This document shows, piece by piece, positions 17,132 through 24,980 of a stretch of 64,000 nucleotides of DNA (within the stretch, counting starts at the first letter, position 1; each line of letters opens with the position of its first letter). A program made the position numbers and the translations under genes. Source of the stretch: Phytoactinopolyspora halophila (GTDB lineage: Bacteria; Actinomycetota; Actinomycetes; Jiangellales; Jiangellaceae); the NCBI RefSeq assembly GCF_003287285.1, contig NZ_QMIG01000003.1:248001-312000 (forward strand), read 5' to 3'. Under the pieces are notes generated by a model. It saw only the letters and a program-made list of their open reading frames with translations. It did not search any database and was not told the DNA's origin.

Positions 17132-18108
17132 CCATCCTCGGCATCGACCGCCATCTCGACGACACCGACCTCGCCCGCACCCTGGCCGTCGACGTGCGTG
17201 CGGGCCTGACCGCCACACCCAAGACGCTGCCACCGAAGTACTTCTACGACGCGCGGGGCAGCCAGCTGTTCGAACAGATTACCCGCGTGCCGGAGTACTA
17301 CCCGACCAGAGCCGAGCGGGCGATCCTCACCGCACACGCCGACGAGATCGCGCTGCTCGCGGGCGCCGACACGCTCGTCGAGCTGGGCTCGGGGTCGTCG
17401 GAGAAGACGCATCTGCTGCTCGGCGGCATGCGCACGGCCGGCGCGCTACGGCGCTACGTCCCCGTCGATGTCAGCGAGAGTGCCCTGAACGGGGCGGTGA
17501 AGGAGCTGGACGCCGACTACCCCGAGCTCGACATCCATGGTGTCGTCGCCGACATCGAGCACCACCTGCACCTGCTGCCGCGACGGGGCCGGCGGCTCGT
17601 CGCGTTCCTCGGCGGCACGATCGGCAACCTCTTCCCGTCGGAGCGACACCGATTCCTGGCGGACGTGCGCGCCTCGCTCCGTCCGGGCGATACGCTGGTG
17701 CTCGGCACGGACCTGGTCAAAGATCCACGACGGCTCGTCGCCGCCTACGACGATGCCGCCGGCATCACCGCCGAGTTCAACCGCAACGTGCTCCACGTCA
17801 TCAACCGCTCGCTGGGCGCCGACTTCCTTCCCGAGACGTTCGACCACGTTGCCACCTGGGATGCCACGAACGAGTGGATCGAGATGCGCCTGCGTGCTGG
17901 CTCCGATCACGTCGTACGGATCGCCGAACTCGGCGTGACCGTCGAGTTCGCCAACGGTGAGGAGATCCGCACCGAGATCTCGGCCAAGTTCCGCCCGGAC
18001 ACGGTGGCATCCGAGCTCGCCCTCGCCGGCTTCGCCGTCCGGTCGTGGTGGACCGATCCGGACGGCGATTTCGCGCTCACCCTCGCCACCCCCACCGAGC
18101 CCACCTAG
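17128..18108 (+). CDS. egtD: Histidine N-alpha-methyltransferase
   Basis: Trimethylates histidine to hercynine with SAM. The 326-residue protein shows the family's N-terminal LPPKYFYDARGSQLFEQIT, the SAM loop VELGSGSSEKT (84-94), VPVDVSES, FLGGTIGNL and the substrate-end TEISAKF. It is the last gene of the cluster. The C-S lyase EgtE is not encoded next to it; downstream come a hairpin repeat and an unrelated small gene, so the last step must be supplied from elsewhere. Confidence 0.95.
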   Translation: MTILGIDRHLDDTDLARTLAVDVRAGLTATPKTLPPKYFYDARGSQLFEQITRVPEYYPTRAERAILTAHADEIALLAGADTLVELGSGSSEKTHLLLGGMRTAGALRRYVPVDVSESALNGAVKELDADYPELDIHGVVADIEHHLHLLPRRGRRLVAFLGGTIGNLFPSERHRFLADVRASLRPGDTLVLGTDLVKDPRRLVAAYDDAAGITAEFNRNVLHVINRSLGADFLPETFDHVATWDATNEWIEMRLRAGSDHVVRIAELGVTVEFANGEEIRTEISAKFRPDTVASELALAGFAVRSWWTDPDGDFALTLATPTEPT

Positions 18109-18128
18109 CCCACCGAGCCCCGCCCTAC

Positions 18129-18189
18129 CCCCGCTGATCATGAACACTAAGCGACCTATGTAGCCGCATAGTGTTCATGATCAGCGGGG
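18129..18189. repeat. Dispersed perfect hairpin, family A, copy 1
   Basis: Perfect 21-base arms (18129-18149 and 18169-18189) built on CCGCTGATCATGAACACTA surround a 19-base loop containing ACCTATGTAG. It lies 20 bases past the egtD stop and just upstream of the SHOCT gene's promoter. Copies at 18582 (loop in reverse complement) and 24918. It probably works as a terminator. Confidence 0.8.
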
Positions 18190-18227
18190 ACGGGGTGTGC
18201 ACGTTGGGATGCACGATGTCTGCGTAG

Positions 18228-18245
18228 TACTATATGTAGATAGTA
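18228..18245. promoter_or_regulatory. BlaI-type operator, SHOCT gene
   Basis: TACTATATGTAGATAGTA: perfect 6-base arms and a 6-base centre, as in front of the methyltransferase. It ends 35 bases before the chosen ATG, a spacing close to that at the methyltransferase. Confidence 0.72.
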
Positions 18246-18280
18246 ATATTATGGTGCTCGAATGGAACGGTGGTAGTGCT

Positions 18281-18550
18281 ATGGGCGACATGGGGGACAT
18301 GATGAACGGCATGGGCGCCTGGATGGCCGTGTCGGCCGTATTCTGTGTGGCCCTGCTCGCACTGGTGGTGTATGGCGCCGTAGCGGCCACCCGGGCCTTT
18401 CTCCAGCACCGGCGTTCCATCGGCAGTGGATCCCGTGCTACCAGCACCGAGTCGCGGGAGCCACGCGAGATCCTGCAACGTCGCTACGCCGCCGGCGAGA
18501 TCGACGAAGACGAGTACTTCCGCAGGATCTCCGGCCTGGAACAGCCGTGA
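18281..18550 (+). CDS. Small SHOCT-domain membrane protein
   Basis: An 89-residue protein with a Met/Gly/Asp-rich N-terminus (MGDMGDMMNGMGAWM), one membrane helix (AVSAVFCVALLALVVYGAVAA) and a C-terminal SHOCT motif (EILQRRYAAGEIDEDEYFRRI), a short domain usually tethered to membrane proteins and linked to oligomerisation. The start at 18281 has GGTGG upstream; ATG 18251 in frame would add ten residues. The Met-rich head could bind a soft metal, but this is speculation. An upstream dyad matching the blaI-type operator suggests it belongs to that regulon. Confidence 0.75.
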   Translation: MGDMGDMMNGMGAWMAVSAVFCVALLALVVYGAVAATRAFLQHRRSIGSGSRATSTESREPREILQRRYAAGEIDEDEYFRRISGLEQP

Positions 18551-18581
18551 CCACTGGCAGCCACCACGACCCGGCACCGTC

Positions 18582-18638
18582 CTGCTGATCATGAACACTA
18601 TGCGGCTACATAGGTCGACTAGTGTTCATGATCAGCGG
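18582..18638. repeat. Dispersed hairpin, family A, copy 2 (inverted)
   Basis: Arms GCTGATCATGAACACTA (18584-18600) and its exact complement (18620-18636), 17 bases each; the loop is the reverse complement of copy 1's loop, so this copy is inverted. It sits between the convergent SHOCT and S9 peptidase genes, and the S9 stop codon TGA is part of the right arm. Confidence 0.8.
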
Positions 18639-20527
18639 AAAAGGAGGTGGTGCTGGAACCATGCCAGCGTGGAATCGAGCAGCACCGTGCGAGCGTCCAC
18701 GGACGTCACCACGTGCCCCTCCCCTTCGAGCAGGACCAGCTCCGCCGGCACCCCCACCTCGCGCAATCCCCCATACAACATCCGCGCCTGATCAGCCGGG
18801 ATCTTGCGATCCCGGTCACCGTGCACGACGAGCGTCGGCGTCCGGCATCGATCGAGATACGACATCGGCGACGCCGCGTCGAATTCGGCACGGCGCGGAT
18901 AGGCGGCGCCCGGGAAGAACGCCCGCCACGCCGGACCCATCGGCGACGAACCGACGAAGCTGTAGACGTCGGCGATACCGGCCCCGACGACGGCTGCCGC
19001 GAACCGCTGCGTCTGGGTCACCGCCCACGCCGTGAGGAAACCCCCGTAGCTCCAGCCGCCGATACCGAGCCGCTTCTCGTCGGCGATCCCGTCGTCTACC
19101 AGCATGTCCACCCCGTCGAGGACATCGCGCAGTGGCAGCGTCCCCAGCGACCCCCGGACCGCGTGCGCGAACTCCCAGTCCCGTCCGGTCGAACCCCGCG
19201 GGTTGGGCAGCAAGACGGCGAACCCGTTCGAGGCGAGCAGCTGCGCCCAATCCACCCACGAGCCCAGCCACCCGGCGCACCAGTGGTAGTGCGGGCCACC
19301 GTGCACGTTGACCACCGTCGGCACCGGGCCATCCACCCCGCCGGGAGGCAGGGCCAGCAGGCCGTGGATGCGAGTACCGTCGTGGCTGCTCGGCCACGAC
19401 ACCTCCTGCACGCTGCCCAGCCGGAGCTCGCGCAGCCTCGGGTTGAGGTCGCTGAGCTGGCGTGTCGTGCCGTCGGCGGCGCGCACCCACACATCGGGTC
19501 CGGCGTGCTCGCCGCTGGTCAGAAACGCCGCCCGCGTCCCCTGCGCCCCCAGCGAGAAGCGCGGGTAGCCGGCACCGACGGGGCACAGCTCGCGGGTGGT
19601 GCCGTCCACGATGTCGTGCTCCACGAGTACCGAGCCGGTCCCTCGGAAGACCTGCGCGACCACGCGCCGCCCGGCATCGCCCCACTCCGCCTTCAGTACG
19701 GTGCCGCTGCGGCCCTGCCAGAGGGACCGCACGACGCCGCCCTCGGCAGGAACGACGGCCGGGCCATGCCCATCGTCAGGTCCGCCGTGACTGAACAGGA
19801 CGTGCGTGCCGTCCGGAGACCAGGCCAGCGTCTGATCGCGCGTGGTCGGGATGCGCGCCGCGGTGCACAGAGTGCGCGACACCGCGCCCGAGGCCACATC
19901 GACGACGCACAGGCGAGCGCCGGAGCCGTCCATGCCACCGAGGTCGTCGGCGTCGTGCCCGGTGTCGTGATCGGCGTCGTGATCGGCGTCGTGATCGGCA
20001 CCGCCGGCCACGACGACGAGCTCGGCACCGTCGGGCGCCGGTGCGACGTGGGCGACGTCCAGCCGTGCGGTGCTCAGCGGCCGTAACGCCGGGACCGAGA
20101 AGTCGACCAGCCACAGCTGGCCGGTCGTCTCCGCCGCCCCGGTTCGCATGCGCAGCAGCACGACGGCGCGGTCGCCGCCCGGAAGCCACGTCAGCGCGCT
20201 CGCCCCCGTCGCCTTGACCGGCAGGGTCACCGTGCGGCTAGCCAGGCCACGGGGCACCTCGAAGCGGGTCGCCACCAGCGATGCCCCGTTCCACTCGACG
20301 TAGCCGATCGCCGTGCCGTCGTCGCTCCAGCACGGTCCCGCCGCCAGGCGCACCCGCCCGACCACCGGTTCGGCCTTGGCGTCCCCGTCGGCGGGCGCCA
20401 GCCAGAGCGACGCGTACGGACCGTCCTCGGCGGTGGTGACGGAGAAGGCGACCCATTCGCCGTCTGGCGACAGCGCCGGCGCGCCGGGCTCGGCCAGGTT
20501 GGCGAAGTCCGCGCTCACCGGCCGCAT
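18632..20527 (-). CDS. S9-family serine peptidase in the siderophore operon
   Basis: A 631-residue prolyl-oligopeptidase-type protein: an N-terminal beta-propeller (repeats such as PALSPDGEWVAFS, LAWSPDGTHVLFS) and a C-terminal alpha/beta hydrolase with nucleophile GWSYGG (near 490), Asp in VVHGDRDRKIP (near 572) and His in LEGEGH (near 604). No signal peptide is visible, so it is probably cytoplasmic. It is the last gene of a siderophore-uptake operon and overlaps the binding-protein gene by one base, so it may open the siderophore after import. A His/Asp-rich insertion (DHDADHDADHD) lies in the propeller. Its stop codon comes from hairpin A2. Confidence 0.85.
   Translation of the reverse strand: MRPVSADFANLAEPGAPALSPDGEWVAFSVTTAEDGPYASLWLAPADGDAKAEPVVGRVRLAAGPCWSDDGTAIGYVEWNGASLVATRFEVPRGLASRTVTLPVKATGASALTWLPGGDRAVVLLRMRTGAAETTGQLWLVDFSVPALRPLSTARLDVAHVAPAPDGAELVVVAGGADHDADHDADHDTGHDADDLGGMDGSGARLCVVDVASGAVSRTLCTAARIPTTRDQTLAWSPDGTHVLFSHGGPDDGHGPAVVPAEGGVVRSLWQGRSGTVLKAEWGDAGRRVVAQVFRGTGSVLVEHDIVDGTTRELCPVGAGYPRFSLGAQGTRAAFLTSGEHAGPDVWVRAADGTTRQLSDLNPRLRELRLGSVQEVSWPSSHDGTRIHGLLALPPGGVDGPVPTVVNVHGGPHYHWCAGWLGSWVDWAQLLASNGFAVLLPNPRGSTGRDWEFAHAVRGSLGTLPLRDVLDGVDMLVDDGIADEKRLGIGGWSYGGFLTAWAVTQTQRFAAAVVGAGIADVYSFVGSSPMGPAWRAFFPGAAYPRRAEFDAASPMSYLDRCRTPTLVVHGDRDRKIPADQARMLYGGLREVGVPAELVLLEGEGHVVTSVDARTVLLDSTLAWFQHHLLFR
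19961..19996 (-). repeat. 12-base tandem repeat inside the S9 gene
   Basis: Three near-identical 12-base units (GGCGTCGTGATC) in a row encode repeated Asp-His-Asp-Ala on the minus strand. The copy number may vary between strains through slippage. Confidence 0.75.
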
Positions 20528-21540
20528 CACGACTCCGGAACCGTCCCGTCGAGCAGCGCGCTGCCGGTGTCGTCCAGGATCCGTTCCGCCGCCGGGACCG
20601 AGCCGCAGTTGAACCACCACCCGGTGTCGACGGCGTAGGCATTCCCGGAGCGCACCGCGTCCATCTCGGTCCACAGCGGGTGGTTGGAGACCTGGTCGTG
20701 GGTGGCCTCGGCATCGTCGGGGTTGGTGCCCGTGGAGCCGACGAAGTAGAAGAGATGGGCCGCGTCGGCGTCCGTGAGCCGCTCGATGCTCAGCCGCACG
20801 GCGTTGTCGCCGTCCTCGGTCTCGTCGGACAGGTGCATCTCCAGCCCGACGTCGGTCAACACGGCAGCCGCGCACGATCTGGTGTAGACCCGCAGATCGT
20901 CGAGTGCCCGGATGTTGAGCAGTGACACCGGCTCGCTCGCCACTCCGGCGTCGGCCAGCTCCTCCTCCAGCTCGCTCGCCTCGTGCTCGTACTCCTGCAG
21001 GCGGTCGGCCACCTCGTCGGATCGGCCGATGGCCCGGCCCACCGTCTCCAGCGTGTCCTTCCACACCATGTCGTCCAGCGGGAGCGCGATCGTCGGCGCG
21101 ATCTCGGACAGATCCTCCTCGTACGGCTCGATGAACGACACCAGGCCGACGATGACATCCGGCTCCAGCGCCGCGATCCGCTCCACGTTCAGGTCGGTGA
21201 ACCAGCCGACGTCCTCGGCCTCGCCTGCCAGCTCGGCGTCGACGTACTCCGGGAACGGCTCGCCGAATGGCTGATAGGACGTCCCGACCACGGTGGCGCC
21301 CGCCTCCAGGGCCGTGGGCAGCGACGCGTAGGGGTCGAGCGCCACCACTCGCTCGGGATCCCCGGGCACCTCCGTCTCCCCGAGCTCGTGTTCGATCGTC
21401 CGGTCTCCGGCATCCGGCGCATCGGCATCTGTCGCATCGGACGTGCCGTCGTCACTGCCGCTGCACGCGACCAGGAGCAGTCCGGCGGAGATCGCGGCAA
21501 CCGCGGGCCGGACGGTGGTGATGCTAGGGCGTATCATCAT
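20527..21540 (-). CDS. Iron-siderophore ABC transporter, substrate-binding lipoprotein
   Basis: A 337-residue periplasmic-binding-fold protein. The signal peptide ends in the lipobox LLVAC (Cys26), so it is lipid-anchored to the outer face of the membrane. The two lobes are joined by a long helix (DEVADRLQEYEHEASELEEELADAG), typical of the FhuD/FecB family (ERVVALDPYAS, LEPDVIVG, WTEMDAVRSGNAYAVD). It is co-transcribed with two FecCD-type permeases and an ATPase under an iron box. A 70-base spacer rich in CAGGTC-like repeats separates it from the ATPase gene. The siderophore type is not predictable. Confidence 0.92.
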   Translation of the reverse strand: MMIRPSITTVRPAVAAISAGLLLVACSGSDDGTSDATDADAPDAGDRTIEHELGETEVPGDPERVVALDPYASLPTALEAGATVVGTSYQPFGEPFPEYVDAELAGEAEDVGWFTDLNVERIAALEPDVIVGLVSFIEPYEEDLSEIAPTIALPLDDMVWKDTLETVGRAIGRSDEVADRLQEYEHEASELEEELADAGVASEPVSLLNIRALDDLRVYTRSCAAAVLTDVGLEMHLSDETEDGDNAVRLSIERLTDADAAHLFYFVGSTGTNPDDAEATHDQVSNHPLWTEMDAVRSGNAYAVDTGWWFNCGSVPAAERILDDTGSALLDGTVPES

Positions 21541-21610
21541 GTCCCTTTCGTCTCTGGCAGGTCAGGTCGGGTCAGGTTTGGCAGATCGGCGGTAGGTCAG
21601 GTCGGGCGGG

Positions 21611-22420
21611 TCAGGATGCGCTGGCGGACACCGGCGCCGCCTTGCGGCCCAGCGGAACCACCAAGGGCGTGTGTGCGACCGGATCGTCGATGATCTGGCA
21701 GTCGAGGGCGAAGACGTCGCGCACCAGCGTTTCGTCGACAATCTCGGTGGGAGCGCCGCGAGCGACGACACGCCCCTCCGAGAGCGCGACCAGGTGGTGC
21801 GCATACCGGCACGCCTGATTCAGGTCATGAAGCACGACGACGATGGTGCGGCCCTCGTCCTCGTACAGCTGATGCAGCAGCTCCATGACCTCGACCTGGT
21901 AGGCGATGTCGAGGAACGTGGTCGGTTCGTCCAGCAGCAGCGTGCCGGTCTGCTGGGCCAGCGCCATCGCGATCCAGACCCGCTGGCGCTGCCCTCCGGA
22001 CAGCTCGTCCACCACGCGATGGCGCAGCTCGCTGGCACCGGTCAGCTCCAGCGCCTTCTCCACCGCGAGTTCGTCCTCCCGGCTCCACTGGTCCAGCCAG
22101 CTCTGATGCGGGTATCGGCCGCGCCCCACCAGGTCGAGAACCAGCAGCCCGTCGGGAGCGCTCGGCGACTGCGGCAACAGGCCCAGCCGCTGGGCGAGCT
22201 TCTTGCTCGGCAGCCGCGAGATCTCCCGCCCGTCGAGGTAGATCGCACCCCGCTCGGGTTTGAGCAGCCGGGCCAGGCCACGCAGGAGCGTGGACTTCCC
22301 GCACCCGTTCGGGCCCACGAGGGCGGTGATCTTCCCTTCGGGCAGGCTGACCGTGAGATCCTCGATCACCGCGGCCTTGTCGTAGGCCAGGCTCAAGTTC
22401 TCGGCTCGCAGCGCGTGCAC
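21611..22420 (-). CDS. Iron-siderophore ABC transporter, ATP-binding protein
   Basis: FepC/FecE-type ATPase of 269 residues: Walker [11 protein letters not shown]-loop [10 protein letters not shown], signature [10 protein letters not shown], Walker [13 protein letters not shown] and switch [11 protein letters not shown]. The start is a GTG sharing one base with the permease stop; a longer open frame upstream is permease sequence out of frame. It energises the two FecCD permeases. Confidence 0.93.
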   Translation of the reverse strand: MHALRAENLSLAYDKAAVIEDLTVSLPEGKITALVGPNGCGKSTLLRGLARLLKPERGAIYLDGREISRLPSKKLAQRLGLLPQSPSAPDGLLVLDLVGRGRYPHQSWLDQWSREDELAVEKALELTGASELRHRVVDELSGGQRQRVWIAMALAQQTGTLLLDEPTTFLDIAYQVEVMELLHQLYEDEGRTIVVVLHDLNQACRYAHHLVALSEGRVVARGAPTEIVDETLVRDVFALDCQIIDDPVAHTPLVVPLGRKAAPVSASAS

Positions 22421-23571
22421 TAGGTAACCTCCTCGTGACGGCTCGCGCGAAGCAGCAGGTACAGGAAGTACGGCGCGCCGATCAGCGGTGTGATCACACC
22501 GAGTGGTAGCCCCACGGGAACCGCGTGCTGCGCGATCAGGTCGGCGAACAGGAACAGGAAGGCGCCGATCGCGGCGGCGACAGCGAAGATGGACGGTCCC
22601 GGCGCGCGCGCCATCCGGCGAGCCAGGTGGGGCGAGATGAACGCGACGAACGCGACCGGGCCGCAGATCGCGACGGCGCTGGCCGCCAGCAGCACGCCGA
22701 CCACCAGCACGGCCAGCCGCGTGCGCTCGACCCGGACGCCGAGGGCGCGGGCCGCGTCGTCGCCCAGCTGCACGTTCTCCAGGGCGCGTCGCAACACCAT
22801 CGCCGCCGGTCCCAGCACGGCCAGCATCACCAGCAGGAACCGCACCGACGCGTCGTCGGCCCGGTGCAGCGAGCCGACCATCCACAGCACCGCCGTCTGC
22901 GCCTGGGTGCTCTCGCCCTGGACGAGGAACAGCGAGATGCCGGCACGGCAGAACGCGTCGGTGCCGATGCCGATCAGCACCATCCGGTACGGCGACAGGC
23001 CCTTGCTCCGCGCGCACAGGTACACGAGGACGGCCGCGCCGATCGCACCGGCAAACGCGCCGAGTTCCAGCAGGTGCCGGTGGCCGGCGTACGTGGTGAG
23101 CAGCGCCACGGCGACGAGTGCCGCACCCGTGTTGACGCCGATGATGTCCGGCGAGACCAGGGGGTTTCGCGCGAAGCTCTGGAAGATCGCTCCGGACAGG
23201 CCCATTGCGGCACCCGCGCACACGGCAACGGCCACCCTGGGCAGCCGGAGGTCAAGGACGATGAACTCGTGACCGTCCGTCCCCTGGCCCAGCAGCGTGA
23301 GCCACACGTCGCCGAAGGGCACCGGGTAGTCGCCGAGCGTCATGCCATAGGCGGCGATCGCCCCGCACGCGACGATCGTCGCGACGAGCACGGCGACGAC
23401 GCGGAGGTCCACCCGCCGGGAGAATCCCAGCCGGGTGTTGCGCAGCACGGCTCGCCGCCGGGCGCCGTGCGCGTTCTTCGTATCGTGGCCGTCATGCGTA
23501 TCGCGGCCGTCATGCGCGCCGCGGCCGTCATGCGCGCCGTGCGCGTCATGGTGCGTGGGTGTCCTGGCCAT
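22420..23571 (-). CDS. Iron-siderophore ABC permease, FecCD family (second subunit)
   Basis: A 383-residue permease with about ten membrane helices and the FecCD motifs ([39 protein letters not shown] is the core region; [16 protein letters not shown] near the end). Unusually, the cytoplasmic N-terminus is about 40 residues longer than normal and consists of His/Asp/Gly repeats ([17 protein letters not shown]), which could bind metal. The start ATG shares one base with the first permease's stop. Confidence 0.92.
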   Translation of the reverse strand: MARTPTHHDAHGAHDGRGAHDGRDTHDGHDTKNAHGARRRAVLRNTRLGFSRRVDLRVVAVLVATIVACGAIAAYGMTLGDYPVPFGDVWLTLLGQGTDGHEFIVLDLRLPRVAVAVCAGAAMGLSGAIFQSFARNPLVSPDIIGVNTGAALVAVALLTTYAGHRHLLELGAFAGAIGAAVLVYLCARSKGLSPYRMVLIGIGTDAFCRAGISLFLVQGESTQAQTAVLWMVGSLHRADDASVRFLLVMLAVLGPAAMVLRRALENVQLGDDAARALGVRVERTRLAVLVVGVLLAASAVAICGPVAFVAFISPHLARRMARAPGPSIFAVAAAIGAFLFLFADLIAQHAVPVGLPLGVITPLIGAPYFLYLLLRASRHEEVT

Positions 23572-24563
23572 TACACCCGCCCCAACTGCCGCCGCCGGGC
23601 CAGCACGATGAACAGCGGGGCACCGACGATCGCGGTGGCGATGCCCACTTGCAGCTCGGCCGGCCGGATCACCAGGCGGCCGACGACGTCGGCGGCCAGC
23701 AGTATGACCGGGCCGCCCAGGAGCGAGTAGAGGAGGATCTTCCGGTAGTCCGGCCCGACGATCAGGCGCACGATGTGCGGCACGGCCAGCCCCATGAAGG
23801 CGATCGGGCCGGCCGCCGCGACGGCACTTCCAGCCAGCAAGACGACCGCTCCGGCGACGGCCAGGCGTACCCGGGTCACGTTCTGCCCGAGCGAGCGCGC
23901 CACCTCGGCGCCGAGCACCAGAACGTTGACCGAACGCGACATCGCGAGCGCCAGCACTAGCCCGGTCACCATGAACGGTGCCACCGCCGCGGCGACGGCC
24001 ATGTCACGGCCGGCGATGGAGCCAACCATCCAGAACCGGAACTGGTCGAGGCTGCGCTCGTCCAGCAACATGATCGCCGACGTGAACGAGCTGAGCAGGG
24101 CCGCGAGGACCGCCCCGGCGAGCGTGACCTTCGTGGGTGTCATCCCGCCACGCCCGCCCGAGCCCAGCGCGTAGACGGCGGTGGCCGACACCGCTGCTCC
24201 GGCCAGGCCGAACCAGACGTACGATGTCGGCGCGGAGATTCCGAGGACGAAGATCGCCACGATGATGGCCAGGGATGCTCCGGCGTTGACACCGAGGATG
24301 CCCGGATCGGCTAGCGGGTTGCGGGTCACCGCCTGCATGAGCGCACCCGCGACGGCCAGCGAGGCGCCGACACCGAGCCCGATGAGGGTGCGGGGAACGC
24401 GCAGCTCGCGCACGATCTGCTCGTCCGTTCCGGACAGCTCCGTGAACGAGCGGATTACCGTGGCCCAATCGAGCGAGACACTGCCGTAGCGCAGGCTCAC
24501 GAGCAGGCTGGCAAGCAATAGACTGACGGCGGCCACGGTCCAGGGCACGCCGGTCGATCGCAT
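23571..24563 (-). CDS. Iron-siderophore ABC permease, FecCD family (first subunit)
   Basis: First gene of the five-gene uptake operon. A 330-residue FecCD permease (RELRVPRTLIGLGVGASLAVAGALMQAVTRNPLADPGILGV region; GPIAFMGLAVPHIVR later) with about ten membrane helices. The start is ATG 24563, eleven bases downstream (on this strand) of the iron box; the open frame upstream to 24641 would read through the box and is rejected. Confidence 0.92.
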   Translation of the reverse strand: MRSTGVPWTVAAVSLLLASLLVSLRYGSVSLDWATVIRSFTELSGTDEQIVRELRVPRTLIGLGVGASLAVAGALMQAVTRNPLADPGILGVNAGASLAIIVAIFVLGISAPTSYVWFGLAGAAVSATAVYALGSGGRGGMTPTKVTLAGAVLAALLSSFTSAIMLLDERSLDQFRFWMVGSIAGRDMAVAAAVAPFMVTGLVLALAMSRSVNVLVLGAEVARSLGQNVTRVRLAVAGAVVLLAGSAVAAAGPIAFMGLAVPHIVRLIVGPDYRKILLYSLLGGPVILLAADVVGRLVIRPAELQVGIATAIVGAPLFIVLARRRQLGRV

Positions 24564-24573
24564 CCCGGCGAGA

Positions 24574-24592
24574 TTAGCATAGCCTAGCCTAA
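24574..24592. promoter_or_regulatory. DtxR/IdeR iron box
   Basis: Read on the minus strand, TTAGGCTAGGCTATGCTAA agrees with the DtxR/IdeR consensus TTAGGTTAGSCTAACCTAA at 16 of 19 positions. It lies between the siderophore-uptake operon and the divergent SelW-like gene, so iron-loaded repressor could silence both. Confidence 0.85.
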
Positions 24593-24628
24593 TATTCTTC
24601 GTCGGCTGCGATGCCCGAGGATGTGACG

Positions 24629-24940
24629 ATGAGGCAACCACGCGTCGAGATCGAATACTGCACGCAATGCCGGTGGCTGCTGCGAGCCGCGTGGACGGCG
24701 CAGGAGCTGCTGACCACGTTTTCCGACGAGCTCGGCGAGGTCGCGCTGGTGCCCGGGACCGGTGCCGTGTTCAACGTGCGCCTGGACGAGGAGATGCTCT
24801 GGTCACGCCAGGAGCAAGGCGCACATCCGGACCTGGCAGACCTCAAACGTCTGGTCCGCGATCGGATCGCGCCCGGGCGCAGCCTCGGCCACACCGACCG
24901 ACGCTCCCCTCCGCCCCCTCCCGCTGATCATGAACACTAG
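24629..24940 (+). CDS. SelT/SelW/SelH (Rdx)-family redox protein
   Basis: A 103-residue thioredoxin-like protein. The redox motif CTQC lies at the N-terminus (VEIEYCTQCRWLLRAAW), followed by AQELLTTF, ALVPGTGAVFNVRLD and the C-terminal APGRSLGHTDR, as in bacterial Rdx proteins with Cys in place of selenocysteine. ATG 24629 has GAGG eight bases upstream; an in-frame ATG at 24611 lacks one. The last residues (ADHEH) and the stop codon are encoded by the arm of hairpin A3. It diverges from the siderophore operon across the iron box. Confidence 0.85.
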   Translation: MRQPRVEIEYCTQCRWLLRAAWTAQELLTTFSDELGEVALVPGTGAVFNVRLDEEMLWSRQEQGAHPDLADLKRLVRDRIAPGRSLGHTDRRSPPPPPADHEH

Positions 24941-24980
24941 GCCACCCATGTAGTCGCTTAGTGTTCATGATCAGCGGGAG
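24918..24980. repeat. Dispersed perfect hairpin, family A, copy 3
   Basis: Perfect 22-base arms (24918-24939, 24959-24980) around a 19-base loop, same orientation as copy 1. It supplies the TAG stop of the Rdx gene on the plus strand and the TGA stop of the membrane-protein gene on the minus strand, so it lies across the ends of both convergent genes. Confidence 0.85.

Noticed and set aside
20540-21064. N-terminal extension of the S9 peptidase frame
   Set aside because: This stretch is the siderophore-binding-protein gene in another frame. The peptidase begins at 20527 where the binding-protein gene ends.
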